A stretch of 64,000 nucleotides of DNA from Gracilimonas amylolytica (GCF_002911695.1 NZ_PQBS01000037.1:188146-252145); one strand, 5' to 3'. Counted from the stretch's first letter, positions 46,789-56,716 are shown. Notes: generated by a model not told the origin, from the letters alone. Program-made: numbers and translations.

Positions 46789-47415
46789 ATGGAAATACAA
46801 AAGTTTGAAGTCGGACCATTTTTAGAAAACACCTACCTGCTAACCAAAGGGAGTGAACATATTCTTGTGGACCCCGGTTTTTCAAGGGAGCCTGAGTTTC
46901 AGGAATTCAAGAACAGTTTGACGGTTGAACTGAAAGCCATTGTGTTGACCCATGCGCATGTGGACCATGTACTCGGCTTAAAACGGACCCTAAGAGACTT
47001 TGATGTCCCAGTCTATTACTGCAAGGAAGATCGCTTTCTCTGGGAAAACTTTGGAAGCCAGTCTCAGATGTTTGGGATCAATCAGGGCGGACTCGATTTC
47101 ATACCTGAAAACCTTCCGACCGATGATGTGTTTGAGATCGGTTCCTTCACGTTCAAATGCCTGTACACCCCTGGGCATTCACCTGATCATTTGTCACTGT
47201 ATTTTGAAGATGATGGAGTACTGTTAGCCGGAGATGCTTTATTTAAAGAGAGTATTGGGCGCACCGATCTGTACAGAGGTAGTTTAGAGGTGCTTGAAAA
47301 AAGTATCAGGGAAAAACTATATACACTGCCTGCCGAAACAGTGGTATATCCCGGTCACGGACCTGAAACAAATATTGCACACGAGAAAAAGAACAATCCG
47401 TTTGTGCAGGCTTAG
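46789..47415 (+). CDS. MBL-fold metallo-hydrolase (glyoxalase II-like)
   Basis: A 208-residue metallo-beta-lactamase-fold hydrolase. The metal motif THAHVDH is near residue 58, with further ligands in TPGHSPDH, AGDALF and PGHGPET. The size and motif order fit the short YcbL/GloB-like group that hydrolyses thioesters. The start at 46789 is set by the terminator. The gene ends 13 bp from the convergent TPR gene. Confidence 0.88.
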   Translation: MEIQKFEVGPFLENTYLLTKGSEHILVDPGFSREPEFQEFKNSLTVELKAIVLTHAHVDHVLGLKRTLRDFDVPVYYCKEDRFLWENFGSQSQMFGINQGGLDFIPENLPTDDVFEIGSFTFKCLYTPGHSPDHLSLYFEDDGVLLAGDALFKESIGRTDLYRGSLEVLEKSIREKLYTLPAETVVYPGHGPETNIAHEKKNNPFVQA

Positions 47416-47428
47416 TTAGAAAAGAAGC

Positions 47429-48049
47429 TTACCCTTTTTTCTTTTTTTTCAGCTTATCGATCTGCTTTTGATAATGATCAGCCTTGTCTGACTTAAGCTC
47501 AATGAGTCGCTGATACATTTTGACGGCTTCCTTTTCACGGCCTTGCTGAGCATGGATCTTGGCCAGAGTCTCAGACACCAGGTCATCCACTTTCTCTGAT
47601 TCTTTCGAAAGGTCAGTATCGTCAAATTCTTCATCCTCACCGGGAATCTGTATGCGTTTAGACTCCACCTGTTCCAGCATTTCGATCAGCCTGTCCAGAT
47701 CCAGTATGGATGATGTGCGTGCGGCTTGTTGAAGCTTGGTAGTACCTGAACTGTAGGAAGTGGTCGGGACCGCAGCTTCAAATTTTTCGGGGTGAACCAG
47801 AAAGTAATGCAAATGCTCCATCAAGGGGCTTCCCGGCGCATACGTTTTTGCCTTTAAAGCTTCGGCAATAGCCTCTTTATTCATGCCTCTGAGGTGAAAG
47901 AACCACGACAGTAAAAAGTGACCTACGGCATCAGGTCCCCTCTTTTTAAGGTGTTTCTTCAGCTTTTGAGTGATCAGCTTTGGATCCTCATCAAACTTCT
48001 CCACATAGGAAGAGAGTGACTTAGGTATGTTAAATGGAAAATCTTGCAT
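47429..48049 (-). CDS. TPR-containing protein of unknown function
   Basis: A 206-residue soluble protein with helical repeats (AIAEALKAKTYAP; AKIHAQQGREKEAVKMYQRLIEL) and a Lys-rich C-terminal tail (KLKKKKKG). It has no signal peptide. It follows lptE on the same strand. In Bacteroidota a similar protein commonly sits in the sigma-54 regulator/LptE neighbourhood; its role is not known. Confidence 0.72.
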   Translation of the reverse strand: MQDFPFNIPKSLSSYVEKFDEDPKLITQKLKKHLKKRGPDAVGHFLLSWFFHLRGMNKEAIAEALKAKTYAPGSPLMEHLHYFLVHPEKFEAAVPTTSYSSGTTKLQQAARTSSILDLDRLIEMLEQVESKRIQIPGEDEEFDDTDLSKESEKVDDLVSETLAKIHAQQGREKEAVKMYQRLIELKSDKADHYQKQIDKLKKKKKG

Positions 48050-48109
48050 AGATGAATTTAGGGCTGACCAATAATAACGGGAAGTGTACTTACAATCAAA
48101 GCTATTTGC

Positions 48110-48625
48110 CTACCAATTACTCACTGCGTCGTTGAACATGTTATTAGCTATTTGTTCAAGCGCTTCAGTAGCTGCATTACGTTCACCATCAATAGGATCC
48201 TGAGCCGGATCATAAGTAGCCCGGCCATTGAAATTTGTATTCCACTCAGCTTCTTCTTCCGTGGCATATTTGAATGAAGCCCGAACTGAAATTGAAACCT
48301 GATTTTGCCCTGTTTGTTCATCCCCGCCAATACTGAATGGGCGGTTAGAGTAGGAAGTGATTACACCATCCAGTACGGCATCTGCATCCTCTTCATTATT
48401 AGCAAGCTGCAGTCGACTCTGGTTCACAAACCGATCGATCAAAACCTGATTTAACTGTTCTCCGAGATCTCCAAGTCCACTGTTGGATTGATCCGGGAAG
48501 AAGGGAATATAGATCGTATTGACCCCGCTTGGAATGGAAGCACCGGTAAAGCTATAGGTCATACATCCGCTGAACGTAAAACAAATGATTAAAAGCAGAA
48601 CGGCACGAAATTTAGTCAAGCCCAT
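48110..48625 (-). CDS. lptE: LptE-like LPS-assembly lipoprotein
   Basis: A 171-residue lipoprotein (TFSGC, Cys21) with the LptE start of the mature region (MTYSFTGASIPSGVNTIYIPFF) and a beta/alpha layout. LptE plugs the LptD barrel for lipopolysaccharide insertion in the outer membrane. I set the start at ATG 48625, overlapping the upstream sigma-54 activator gene by 14 bp; a longer reading from 48700 would lack a proper signal peptide. The overlap implies translational coupling. Confidence 0.82.
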   Translation of the reverse strand: MGLTKFRAVLLLIICFTFSGCMTYSFTGASIPSGVNTIYIPFFPDQSNSGLGDLGEQLNQVLIDRFVNQSRLQLANNEEDADAVLDGVITSYSNRPFSIGGDEQTGQNQVSISVRASFKYATEEEAEWNTNFNGRATYDPAQDPIDGERNAATEALEQIANNMFNDAVSNW

Positions 48626-49904
48626 ATTGGTCCAGTTTTCTGTAGAGGGTTCTTTCGCTGACGCCCAGTGTTTCTGAAGCTTTGCGCCGATTTCCGTCAA
48701 AGCGTTGAAGGGCTTGTTGTATCAAAAACTTTTCAGCCTCTTCAATAGATGGTATTTCATCATTTTGAAGAAAACCTGCCAGTTCCGATTCCTCGGTAGC
48801 CTCAATTTCTTCATCATCCGGCATAGATTGCATCCCAAGCGTGGCATGATCTCCCAGGTTGATATTCATGCCTGTAGTATCCGTTTTGTCGACTTCTTCT
48901 TTCACTGAAGGGGGTAGGGCTTTTAGATTCTTGGCTGAAAACGATGAATACAAAAAGTTGGCAAACATTTTTTTAACATCGGCAATGTCATTTCGAAGTT
49001 CTACCAGAGCCCGATAAACAAGTTCTCGGTCTTTTTTATCAAGAGGTTCATCACCTTCATAGGTACGGTCGTTTTGGCTATCCTGAGCTACCATAGGGAG
49101 ATTATCGGCACTTCCCTGATGTTGCCGGCCTTTCAAATACTTTTGCAGCTTCTCCTTATCAATAAACTGTGACTTTTCAAGTACCACAAGCTGTTCAGCC
49201 ACATTTCGTAACTCCCGGATATTACCCGGCCAGCGGTAGGAGATGAGCAATTCCCTGGCTTCATCAGAGAATCCCTTGAATACAGAATCATACCTGGCTG
49301 AGTATTCTTCTACAAATTTTCGAAATATGGGTATGATGTCTTCCTGTCGGTCTCTGAGTGGAGGCAATTTGATCTGAACCGTATCCAGGCGATAATAGAG
49401 GTCTTCCCGGAAATCGCCACCCTGAACCATTTTCCAGAGATCCTGATTGGTAGCGGCAATGACGCGGACATCCGTTGTTTGAACCTTACTGGAGCCCACC
49501 CTGAAAAACTCTCCGTTTTCAAGCACTCTCAGTAATTTTACCTGTACGTTCTTAGGAGTATCTCCGATCTCATCCAGAAATATGGTGCCACCGTCTGCTT
49601 TTTCAAAATATCCTTCGCGCGAGGTTTCTGCTCCGGTAAAAGCTCCTTTTTCATGACCGAATAGCTCACTTTCAATGATTCCCTCGGGTATAGCCCCGCA
49701 GTTCACTATCACCAGGTTATTGCGGCTTCGGTTACTCATAGCGTGAATGGCCCGGGCAGTGACATCCTTCCCAACCCCGCTTTCACCTTGTAAAGTAACG
49801 GTAATATCTGTTTTTGCTACCTGCATGATCTTATCGATCACCTGACGCATGGCTTCAGACGTGCCTAATAATCCATACTGTTCCTGAAATACTTCTCTAT
49901 CCAT
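48612..49904 (-). CDS. Sigma-54-dependent transcriptional activator without receiver domain
   Basis: A 430-residue enhancer-binding protein. The AAA+ domain starts near residue 10. It shows GESGVGKD (Walker A), GAFTGA (sigma-54 contact), FLDEIGD (Walker B) and RWPGNIREL. A low-complexity linker (about 270-385) is followed by a Fis-type HTH (RKASETLGVSERTLYRKLDQYG). There is no N-terminal sensory domain, so control must come from another partner or from expression level. It heads an operon with lptE and the TPR gene, so envelope-related targets are likely. Confidence 0.92.
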   Translation of the reverse strand: MDREVFQEQYGLLGTSEAMRQVIDKIMQVAKTDITVTLQGESGVGKDVTARAIHAMSNRSRNNLVIVNCGAIPEGIIESELFGHEKGAFTGAETSREGYFEKADGGTIFLDEIGDTPKNVQVKLLRVLENGEFFRVGSSKVQTTDVRVIAATNQDLWKMVQGGDFREDLYYRLDTVQIKLPPLRDRQEDIIPIFRKFVEEYSARYDSVFKGFSDEARELLISYRWPGNIRELRNVAEQLVVLEKSQFIDKEKLQKYLKGRQHQGSADNLPMVAQDSQNDRTYEGDEPLDKKDRELVYRALVELRNDIADVKKMFANFLYSSFSAKNLKALPPSVKEEVDKTDTTGMNINLGDHATLGMQSMPDDEEIEATEESELAGFLQNDEIPSIEEAEKFLIQQALQRFDGNRRKASETLGVSERTLYRKLDQYGLD

Positions 49905-50049
49905 AGATAACGATTCATGAAAACTAAGTCCGGTTATCTATCAAATTTTCCATCCGGACTCCGATTTAGTTACTGACAGATTGACGTAAGTTAATGATTC
50001 TTACCTTAGTAAGTAAATGTAAACTCCGGTGAATTTGTGTGTAGCTGAG

Positions 50050-50529
50050 TTACTTGATAAGCTCGGTTGCGTGTTCGACCGGGATCTGACGGGTTTCCTT
50101 AAAGCTGGAAAGAACGAGGTTGGAGCGGGTTTTACTGACCCCTTCCCAGGATTGTATCTTTGATAGAAGTGCCTCGAAGGAACCGGTGTTTTTAGTTCTG
50201 ACCTTGAGGAAATGCGAGCCGTCTCCTGTAATGGAATGGCACTCGAGAACTTCAACTTCTTCAGAAGCCTTATCAACAAAGTTGGCATAATTTTCAGAAC
50301 CATCCACCTGAACAAAGATAAAAGCAGTGATGTCGAAATGGAATTTCTTGCTATTGAGAATGGCTTTGTATCCTTCGATCAAGCCACGCTCTTCAAGTTT
50401 CTTCATGCGCTCTGATACCGAAGGTACCGATAGATTCACGATCTCGGCAATGGTGTTGCGCTGCGCACGACCATGTTCTTGTAAATGATTCAGGATGGCT
50501 ATATCGGTCTCGTCTAACAAATGGCTCAT
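50050..50529 (-). CDS. Lrp/AsnC-family transcriptional regulator
   Basis: A 159-residue regulator with N-terminal HTH (LDETDIAILNHLQEHGRAQRNTIAEIVNLS) and C-terminal ligand-binding RAM domain (about 65-140: FIFVQVDG, ECHSITGDGSHFLKV). It probably senses an amino acid. It stands alone, divergent from serS by 185 bp. Confidence 0.92.
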   Translation of the reverse strand: MSHLLDETDIAILNHLQEHGRAQRNTIAEIVNLSVPSVSERMKKLEERGLIEGYKAILNSKKFHFDITAFIFVQVDGSENYANFVDKASEEVEVLECHSITGDGSHFLKVRTKNTGSFEALLSKIQSWEGVSKTRSNLVLSSFKETRQIPVEHATELIK

Positions 50530-50714
50530 TTTTAACAGGGTTATGCCTTAAAATACTTTGAAGGAGCAATGATAACCTTAATTATTTAGGTAGTCAATGA
50601 TAAAAGCGCTTCCAAAGCTTTTCTTTTAAATAACTGTTGAGTACCAAAAAAGGTGCGATATAAAATGGAATACCTCTTATCTTTGAGAAAAATCAATCAG
50701 AAAGAAGAACAACA

Positions 50715-51983
50715 ATGCTCGACATTAATTACATCAGAGATCATAAGGAAACGGTAGAACAAGCGATCGTCAATAAGGGGGAGAAGGATACTTCCATTGT
50801 TGAAAAGGTATTGGCTGCTGATGAAAAGTGGAGAGCGAAGGTTCACGAAGGCGATCAGCTTAGAAGTGAAAGCAATAACAAATCGTCCAAGATCGGACAG
50901 TTGATGGGGCAGGGGAAAAAAGAAGAGGCTCAGGCGATCATCAAAGAAACGTCTGCCATGAAGGAGACGATCAAGGAGATCGATGAGGATGTAAAGGCCT
51001 TGCGTAAAGAACGGGATGACTTGTTACTAAGGATACCAAATGTGCCCCACCCAAGTGTGCCTGTGGGAGCTACTGAGGATGATAACGATACCTTCAAAAC
51101 CTGGGGTAAACCTGATGAAAGAGATTGGCTAAAGCCGCACTGGGAATTAACCGAACGCCACGGATGGGTCGATTTTGAGCGCGGTGTTAAAGTAACCGGT
51201 GCCGGATTTCCGTTTTATGTAGGGCCTGTTGCTCAGCTGCAGCGTGCCCTGATCAACTATTTCATTAACGAGGCTGTAAAAAACGGGTACACCGAATTAC
51301 AGGCTCCGTATTTCGTGAATGAGGATTCAGCGAGAGGAACCGGACAAATTCCGGATAAGGAAGACATGATGTACGTGATTCCGCGTGATGAATTTTTCAC
51401 TATTCCGACCGCTGAGGTACCGGTAACTAATTTTCACCGGGATGAGATCCTGGAACTGAAAGAGGTCCCTAAAAAATATGTGTGCCACACACCATGCTGG
51501 CGGCGAGAAGCCGGTTCTTACGGCAAGGATGTTCGTGGGCTGAATCGTCTTCATCAGTTTGATAAGGTGGAGTTGGTAAAGATCGTGAAACCGGAAGATT
51601 CCTATGATGAACTTGAAAGCCTTCGTGTACACGCTGAAGGTTTACTTGAAGCACTTGAACTTCCTTACCGAACCCTGTTGATGTGTACCGGAGATATGGG
51701 CTTCACCCAAAGCAAAAAGTATGATCTGGAAGTTTGGAGTCCCGGACAAAAGCGCTGGCTGGAAGTAAGTTCCTGTTCTAATTTTGAAAGTTTTCAGGCC
51801 CGAAGGATGCAGCTGCGTTACCGTAAAGGCGAAAAAGAAATTGAGATCGTTCATACGCTTAACGGTTCAGGACTGGCTTTACCACGGGTTGTTTCTGCCA
51901 TTCTTGAAACATATCAGGAAGAAAATGGCCGGGTCAGGGTTCCGGAAGTTCTCAAACCTTTCTTTAATCGCGATCATCTGTAA
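50715..51983 (+). CDS. serS: Serine-tRNA ligase
   Basis: A 422-residue class II aminoacyl-tRNA synthetase. An N-terminal coiled-coil arm (about 28-105) is followed by the catalytic core: HTPCWRREAGSYGKDVRGL (motif 2, about 257-275) and GSGLALPRVV (motif 3, about 386-395). It charges serine on tRNA-Ser. The length is normal. A weak hairpin at 52005-52029 may end the transcript. Confidence 0.97.
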   Translation: MLDINYIRDHKETVEQAIVNKGEKDTSIVEKVLAADEKWRAKVHEGDQLRSESNNKSSKIGQLMGQGKKEEAQAIIKETSAMKETIKEIDEDVKALRKERDDLLLRIPNVPHPSVPVGATEDDNDTFKTWGKPDERDWLKPHWELTERHGWVDFERGVKVTGAGFPFYVGPVAQLQRALINYFINEAVKNGYTELQAPYFVNEDSARGTGQIPDKEDMMYVIPRDEFFTIPTAEVPVTNFHRDEILELKEVPKKYVCHTPCWRREAGSYGKDVRGLNRLHQFDKVELVKIVKPEDSYDELESLRVHAEGLLEALELPYRTLLMCTGDMGFTQSKKYDLEVWSPGQKRWLEVSSCSNFESFQARRMQLRYRKGEKEIEIVHTLNGSGLALPRVVSAILETYQEENGRVRVPEVLKPFFNRDHL

Positions 51984-52091
51984 ATCAATGCAAAACTGAA
52001 GTGATCAACCGTCTTTTACTGATGGTTGAATTTGATTTGAGGAAGGAAATGTTATTTTGGTGCGAATCTGAAATTATTCCAAAATAATACT

Positions 52092-54116
52092 ATGAAAAAA
52101 CTCCTTCTCCTGTCTTTGATGATGTTCATGGGTTTTCATGCGGTAGCTCAGAAACGGGCTATGACTACCGATGATTATCTGAATATGGTCAACCTTAGCT
52201 CTCCTATGATCTCACCTGATGGCGACCTGGTCATTTTCGGGAAAACAACACTTAACTGGGATGACAATAAATACGATACCAAATACTACCGGATCAACCC
52301 GAACGGTGAAAATGAGTATCAGTATCTGGGAAAAGAAGGGGGAAGTGATCTGAAATTCTCACCGGATGGTAAGTATCTGTCGCTAAAAAGAAGTGTAGAT
52401 GGAAAGTCACAGATCTTTCTGCTTCCAACGGCCGGGGGTGAGGCAGTTCAGCTCACGAAGCATAAAAACAGTGTGGGCAGTTACGAATGGTCTCCGGATA
52501 GTAAGTCGATCTTCTTCAGATCTGATGTTCCAAAAACCAAGGAAGAGGAAAAAGAATATAAAGCCGGCTATGATCACCTTTTTGTAGATGAAGCACCAAA
52601 TGGACAACAGGAAGGTGAATGGAGTCATATCTGGAAATTTGACCTGGATTCCAAAGAAGAGACTCAGATCACTCATGATGAACACATTGTTGGTGAATTT
52701 GAAGTATCACCGGATCAGGAAAAAATATTATACACCGCTCGTTTTGAGAACAGGAGAAATCAGGGTAATCTGTCTGAGATCTATTTGTTGACGATCGGGG
52801 ATAGCGTATCTGTTCAGCTTACCGATAATGAGGCACCGGAAAACAGCTTGACCTGGCTGCCCGATAATGAGCATTTTATTTTCAGTGCGGCTGATGATGA
52901 AAAGCATGAGCTTCGACAGGATAAACTGTGGAAAATGAATGCTTCAAACAAAGAGTATGAAATGATCTCCGGTAATTTTAACGGAGATCTGAGAGGTTAT
53001 TATTTATCTGGGGATGGTAAGACCATTTACTTCACGGGTTCAGTCAAAACAAACAGTAATTTATTCTCACTGAACATAGAAAATGGCCGGGTAACTCAGC
53101 ATACAGATCATACCGGAACCCTGCGTGTTGCAGATTTTGATAAGAACCGTTCTAAAGTTCTTTTCACTAAAGAGGATGTTTCCACACCAAGGGACCTTTA
53201 TGTAGCTGATATCGATAAAATTAGTAATCCCACTCGGCTCACAGATCTTAACCCTTTAGTAAGAGACAGCTTGATCCTGGCAGATCATGAGGTCATTACC
53301 TGGAAAAGTAACGATGGGCTTGAGGTTGAAGGCATTAAATACCTGCCGAAGGACCTGAACGAAAATGAAAAATCTCCATTCCTGCTGCATATACACGGCG
53401 GACCGGCCGGAGTGTTTACAAATTCATTTTCTGCCCGATACCATATTTGGGCAGGGTTGGGTTATGTACAGCTGGCGCCGAATGTACGAGGAAGTACAGC
53501 ATACGGAGATGATTTCCTAAGAGGCAATATGCGTGATATTGGAGATGGTGACTATCGGGACCTTATGACCGGTGTTGATAAGCTGGTCAACGAGGGACAG
53601 ATCGATCCGAATAAGATGGCAGTACGAGGATGGAGCTATGGTGGGATTCTGGGTGGTACCGTGATCACCAAAACTGATCGGTTCAAAGCCGCATCATTGG
53701 GAGCTATGGTTTCTGATTGGTCTTCAGAATATGCCCTTGGGTTTAACTATGATGTAAGATTGTGGTATATCGGTGGTGAACCGTGGACCAACCCGGAAGG
53801 TTTCCGTATGCGATCGCCGGCTACACATGCAGCTAAAGTAACCACACCAACCCTGTTCCTGCATGGTGCCAACGACAGGGTGGATACGCCCGCACAAAGC
53901 ATGATATTTTTCACGTATCTCAAAGATATTGGAAAAGTGGATACCCGATACATTTATTTCAAACGAGAAGGGCACGGTTTCCGTGAACCACGAAATCAGC
54001 GAACTCGTGATATTGAAGAGATCAAATGGATACAGAAATATACCTTAGGTGAAGAATGGACTCCATGGCAGCGAGCTGATAAGAAGGAGGATGAGGAAGA
54101 GGCTGACAACGATTAA
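52092..54116 (+). CDS. S9-family serine peptidase, prolyl oligopeptidase-like
   Basis: A 674-residue secreted peptidase. Its signal peptide ends at AVAQ. A seven-bladed beta-propeller follows (repeats such as SPDGDLVIFG, SPDGKYLSL, SPDSKSIFF). The C-terminal alpha/beta-hydrolase holds the triad: S515 in GWSYGG, D595 in HGANDR, H628 in EGHGF. HGGPAG forms the oxyanion region. It probably cleaves peptides in the periplasm or outside. The tail is acidic. Confidence 0.93.
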   Translation: MKKLLLLSLMMFMGFHAVAQKRAMTTDDYLNMVNLSSPMISPDGDLVIFGKTTLNWDDNKYDTKYYRINPNGENEYQYLGKEGGSDLKFSPDGKYLSLKRSVDGKSQIFLLPTAGGEAVQLTKHKNSVGSYEWSPDSKSIFFRSDVPKTKEEEKEYKAGYDHLFVDEAPNGQQEGEWSHIWKFDLDSKEETQITHDEHIVGEFEVSPDQEKILYTARFENRRNQGNLSEIYLLTIGDSVSVQLTDNEAPENSLTWLPDNEHFIFSAADDEKHELRQDKLWKMNASNKEYEMISGNFNGDLRGYYLSGDGKTIYFTGSVKTNSNLFSLNIENGRVTQHTDHTGTLRVADFDKNRSKVLFTKEDVSTPRDLYVADIDKISNPTRLTDLNPLVRDSLILADHEVITWKSNDGLEVEGIKYLPKDLNENEKSPFLLHIHGGPAGVFTNSFSARYHIWAGLGYVQLAPNVRGSTAYGDDFLRGNMRDIGDGDYRDLMTGVDKLVNEGQIDPNKMAVRGWSYGGILGGTVITKTDRFKAASLGAMVSDWSSEYALGFNYDVRLWYIGGEPWTNPEGFRMRSPATHAAKVTTPTLFLHGANDRVDTPAQSMIFFTYLKDIGKVDTRYIYFKREGHGFREPRNQRTRDIEEIKWIQKYTLGEEWTPWQRADKKEDEEEADND

Positions 54117-54153
54117 AGGCCTCAAGCCCTTGGTATCATTTTAAAAGTTTGAT

Positions 54154-54190
54154 AATATCCCCTTAGTTAATAACTATGGGGATATTTTAT
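54154..54190 (+). terminator. Intrinsic terminator after the S9 peptidase
   Basis: The arms AATATCCCC and GGGGATATT, with inner TAGTTA/TAACTA, form a long hairpin followed by TTTTAT. It ends at the start of the next gene. Confidence 0.85.
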
Positions 54191-54899
54191 GAATCAATGG
54201 ACTCTATTCCGCCTTTCTGTACTAATCGCTTTCTTTCCGGTCCTGACCTTTCAGGGGTGTGCCCCTGTTTATGTTCCTAATGCCTATCACGTGCATCAGT
54301 TAGATGATTCGGGAGATTTTAGCGGAGGGATCTATACTGGAACCAATGGATTGGATGTTCAGGCAGCATATGCACTCAATAATTCCATCTTTGTTTTTGG
54401 AGCCGGATCATTCGATAATTCTGATTACAGTTCTGAAGATTCATATCAGTCTCATAGGTATGTAGAAGGAGGGGTGGGATACTTTAAACCGTTCAGTAAA
54501 TTCGGGCGGTTTGAATTTTTGGGTGGATTAGGTTTTGGCAGCTCGGAGGCAAGCAGTAAGTATTTTTTCTTTGAACCTGATGAAGTAACAGCAAAGGGAA
54601 ACTACTCCAGAGTGTTCATTCAAGCCAATAATGGAATGGAAAGAGAGCATTTTGATATTGGAATGGCACTCAGGTTGGCTCATGTTTCATTCGGTGAATT
54701 TGAAACCACTTCTTCAGTTTATGAAGGGGCAAACAGCAGCGTTTTCTTTGAACCGATGCTCTATGTGAATGTAGGTTGGGAAAAGGTGAAATTTGTTACT
54801 CAAATAGGTATTTCAGATCCGTTGATAGATGACCTGTCGTTCGGATATGAACCGCTATTCTTCAGTATTGGCCTTAAGGGAAACTTCAGGTCGAAATAG
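54189..54899 (+). CDS. Outer-membrane-type lipoprotein of unknown function
   Basis: A 236-residue protein with a signal helix and FQGC lipobox (Cys24). A region rich in alternating aromatic and Gly strands (FGAGSFDN, YFKPFSKFGRFEFLGGLGFGSSEAS) suggests a small beta-barrel or sandwich. It ends in NFRSK. No family was recognised. The ATG directly follows a terminator hairpin, so the gene needs its own promoter within or near that hairpin, or read-through. Confidence 0.7.
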   Translation: MNQWTLFRLSVLIAFFPVLTFQGCAPVYVPNAYHVHQLDDSGDFSGGIYTGTNGLDVQAAYALNNSIFVFGAGSFDNSDYSSEDSYQSHRYVEGGVGYFKPFSKFGRFEFLGGLGFGSSEASSKYFFFEPDEVTAKGNYSRVFIQANNGMEREHFDIGMALRLAHVSFGEFETTSSVYEGANSSVFFEPMLYVNVGWEKVKFVTQIGISDPLIDDLSFGYEPLFFSIGLKGNFRSK

Positions 54900-54937
54900 G
54901 AAATGCTATTCCGGTTGGTTAACAACGGGGTGAATTG

Positions 54938-55141
54938 TTAGCTGTTTCTTTTTGAAAGCCAGACCACCCCCCAAATGATCCCAACCAAAGCCAGGGCTAA
55001 ACCAAATCCACCAAGAAAGGCATACAACAGATAGGGAATGATCAGACTGATCACTATGCCGGTGATGGCTTTAAGAGGAGCCGCTGCAACGGCTGAGGCT
55101 CCGATGAATGAATTTATAAGTCGGGCAAGGCGTGTAAACAT
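54938..55141 (-). CDS. Small membrane protein of unknown function
   Basis: A 67-residue protein with two likely hydrophobic helices (about 25-45 and 45-62) and a basic end WLSKRNS. It is plausible as a real gene because of its membrane profile and its position between non-overlapping genes. No family is recognised. Confidence 0.5.
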   Translation of the reverse strand: MFTRLARLINSFIGASAVAAAPLKAITGIVISLIIPYLLYAFLGGFGLALALVGIIWGVVWLSKRNS

Positions 55142-55208
55142 ACTTGGGTGGTTACATTAATTTTCGTGGAATACGAGCCCATCCGCCAAAAAGATTCACA
55201 GCAATTCT

Positions 55209-56198
55209 TTAAGCTACCGCGTGAATTTCTGTTTCATCAAAATTAAGCAGCAGTTCCAGGATAGGTTGCATCTCATCGTGTTCCATAAGTTCCATACGAA
55301 GCTTCTTGCCGTTTCTGACACCTTTCAAATACTGCCCGTAATGCTTTTTCATGATGATAACCCCATAGCGTTCTCCATGCTGCTGTACGGAAAGCCGGAG
55401 TTGTTCGGCACATAATTCGACCCGTTGTTTCACCGTAGGTTCAGGTAACAACTCACCGGTTTGCAGGTAATGCCTGGTTTGTTCAAAGATCCAGGGATTT
55501 CCAATGGCACCACGTCCTATCATGACGCCATCCACACCGGTTTCTTCAAACATCTTTTTGGCAAGTTCAGGAGAGGTGACATCTCCGTTACCTATGATCG
55601 GGATCTCGAGTCCCGGCGTATTCTTTAATTTCTTTAACCAATCCCAGCGGGCATCCCCTTTGTATTTCTGTGCTCTGGTTCTGGCATGAACCGTCAGGGC
55701 TTTTACTCCAAGCTTTTGGAGCATCAAGGCGACTTCCTGAATTTTGATCGTGTTATCATCCCAGCCCAGGCGGGTTTTAACCGTAACCGGCCGATCTTTC
55801 ACTGCATCAACAACGGTTCCCGCCATACGCTCCATCATACCTAGATCTTTCAAACATCCGGCACCGGCTCCTTTTTTGACGATCTTATACACCGGGCATC
55901 CAAAATTGATATCCACTAGATCGGGATTCTGATCTACAGCCACTTTAGCGGCCCCTTCCATGGCTTCCTCACGTCCTCCAAATATCTGTACACCGAAGGG
56001 ACGTTCCATTTCTTCAAAATCCATTTTCTGCATGGCAATATCAGAATCACGAATGATAGCTTCAGAACTGATGAATTCTGTAAATACGATATCCGCTCCC
56101 TTGCGTCGACAAATTTGTCGGAACGGGGAATCGGTGACGTCCTCCATAGGGGCGAGGAATAATGGTTGATCCGGTAATTCTATAGGACCGATGTTCAT
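55209..56198 (-). CDS. dusB: tRNA-dihydrouridine synthase, DusB-like
   Basis: A 329-residue FMN enzyme that reduces uridine to dihydrouridine in tRNA. It has APMEDVTDSPFRQ at the N-terminus, DINFGCPVYKIVKKGAGAG with the catalytic Cys near residue 100, VKTRLGWD, TVHARTRAQ and GVMIGRGAIGNPW. The C-terminal helical RNA-binding domain is complete. The DusB subfamily is probable from length and motif. Confidence 0.93.
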   Translation of the reverse strand: MNIGPIELPDQPLFLAPMEDVTDSPFRQICRRKGADIVFTEFISSEAIIRDSDIAMQKMDFEEMERPFGVQIFGGREEAMEGAAKVAVDQNPDLVDINFGCPVYKIVKKGAGAGCLKDLGMMERMAGTVVDAVKDRPVTVKTRLGWDDNTIKIQEVALMLQKLGVKALTVHARTRAQKYKGDARWDWLKKLKNTPGLEIPIIGNGDVTSPELAKKMFEETGVDGVMIGRGAIGNPWIFEQTRHYLQTGELLPEPTVKQRVELCAEQLRLSVQQHGERYGVIIMKKHYGQYLKGVRNGKKLRMELMEHDEMQPILELLLNFDETEIHAVA

Positions 56199-56276
56199 TG
56201 CTGAATAGTCTGATGAAATTTTGATTTAGAAAACAAAGATACAGCTTTTTATAGGCTTTTATAAAGGAGCGATTTG

Positions 56277-56603
56277 TTACCCCGAAACTATTTTCAACCC
56301 TATAATGGAAATAATGAGGGTGGTAAGAAAGAAGAGCCTGGGAAAAGTGGTCGGTTCATTGAAGGCAAAGATGCCAATTAAAACAGTGCCAACAGCACCG
56401 ATTCCGGTCCAGACCGCATAGGCTGTTCCAATGGGTAATGTTTGTGTGGCTTTTACCAGAAGTCCCATACTGATACTGAGGGCTACCAGAAATCCTGCAA
56501 ACCAGAGATACATTTCAGTATTTGTTGTTTCCTTTACTTTTCCGAGGCAAAAGGCAAAGGTTACCTCAAATAACCCTGCAATAATTAGTATGATCCAGTT
56601 CAT
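56277..56603 (-). CDS. SMR-family exporter, SugE/Gdx-like
   Basis: A 108-residue small multidrug-resistance-type protein with four membrane helices. The key Glu in AGLFEVTFAF near residue 13 and the GTAYAVWTGIGAVGTV segment match the SugE/Gdx branch, which exports guanidinium, more than the QacE branch. I set the start at 56603; an extension to 56681 would run through a terminator. No guanidine riboswitch is visible upstream. Confidence 0.88.
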   Translation of the reverse strand: MNWIILIIAGLFEVTFAFCLGKVKETTNTEMYLWFAGFLVALSISMGLLVKATQTLPIGTAYAVWTGIGAVGTVLIGIFAFNEPTTFPRLFFLTTLIISIIGLKIVSG

Positions 56604-56660
56604 GGCCTGTATTCCTGTTTTGTGAGTGGAAGGTGATAGAAGGTATAATTTAGGAATAAA

Positions 56661-56695
56661 AAAAGACCCCATCAGTTTCACCTGATGAGGCCTGG
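56661..56695 (-). terminator. Intrinsic terminator after the LLM oxidoreductase operon
   Basis: On the minus strand GGCCTCATCAG pairs with CTGATGGGGTC (two G-U pairs) around GTGAAA and is followed by seven U residues. Confidence 0.9.
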
Positions 56696-56716
56696 TTTTC
56701 GGGGTACAAAAAATCT

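Noticed and set aside
48626-48700. Longer start for LptE at 48700
   Set aside because: It would place a polar stretch before the lipoprotein signal and overlap the sigma-54 activator by 89 bp; the ATG at 48625 is better.
56604-56716. Guanidine riboswitch before the SugE/Gdx-like gene
   Set aside because: The hairpin present is the terminator of the upstream LLM gene, and no ykkC-type or mini-ykkC consensus is visible.
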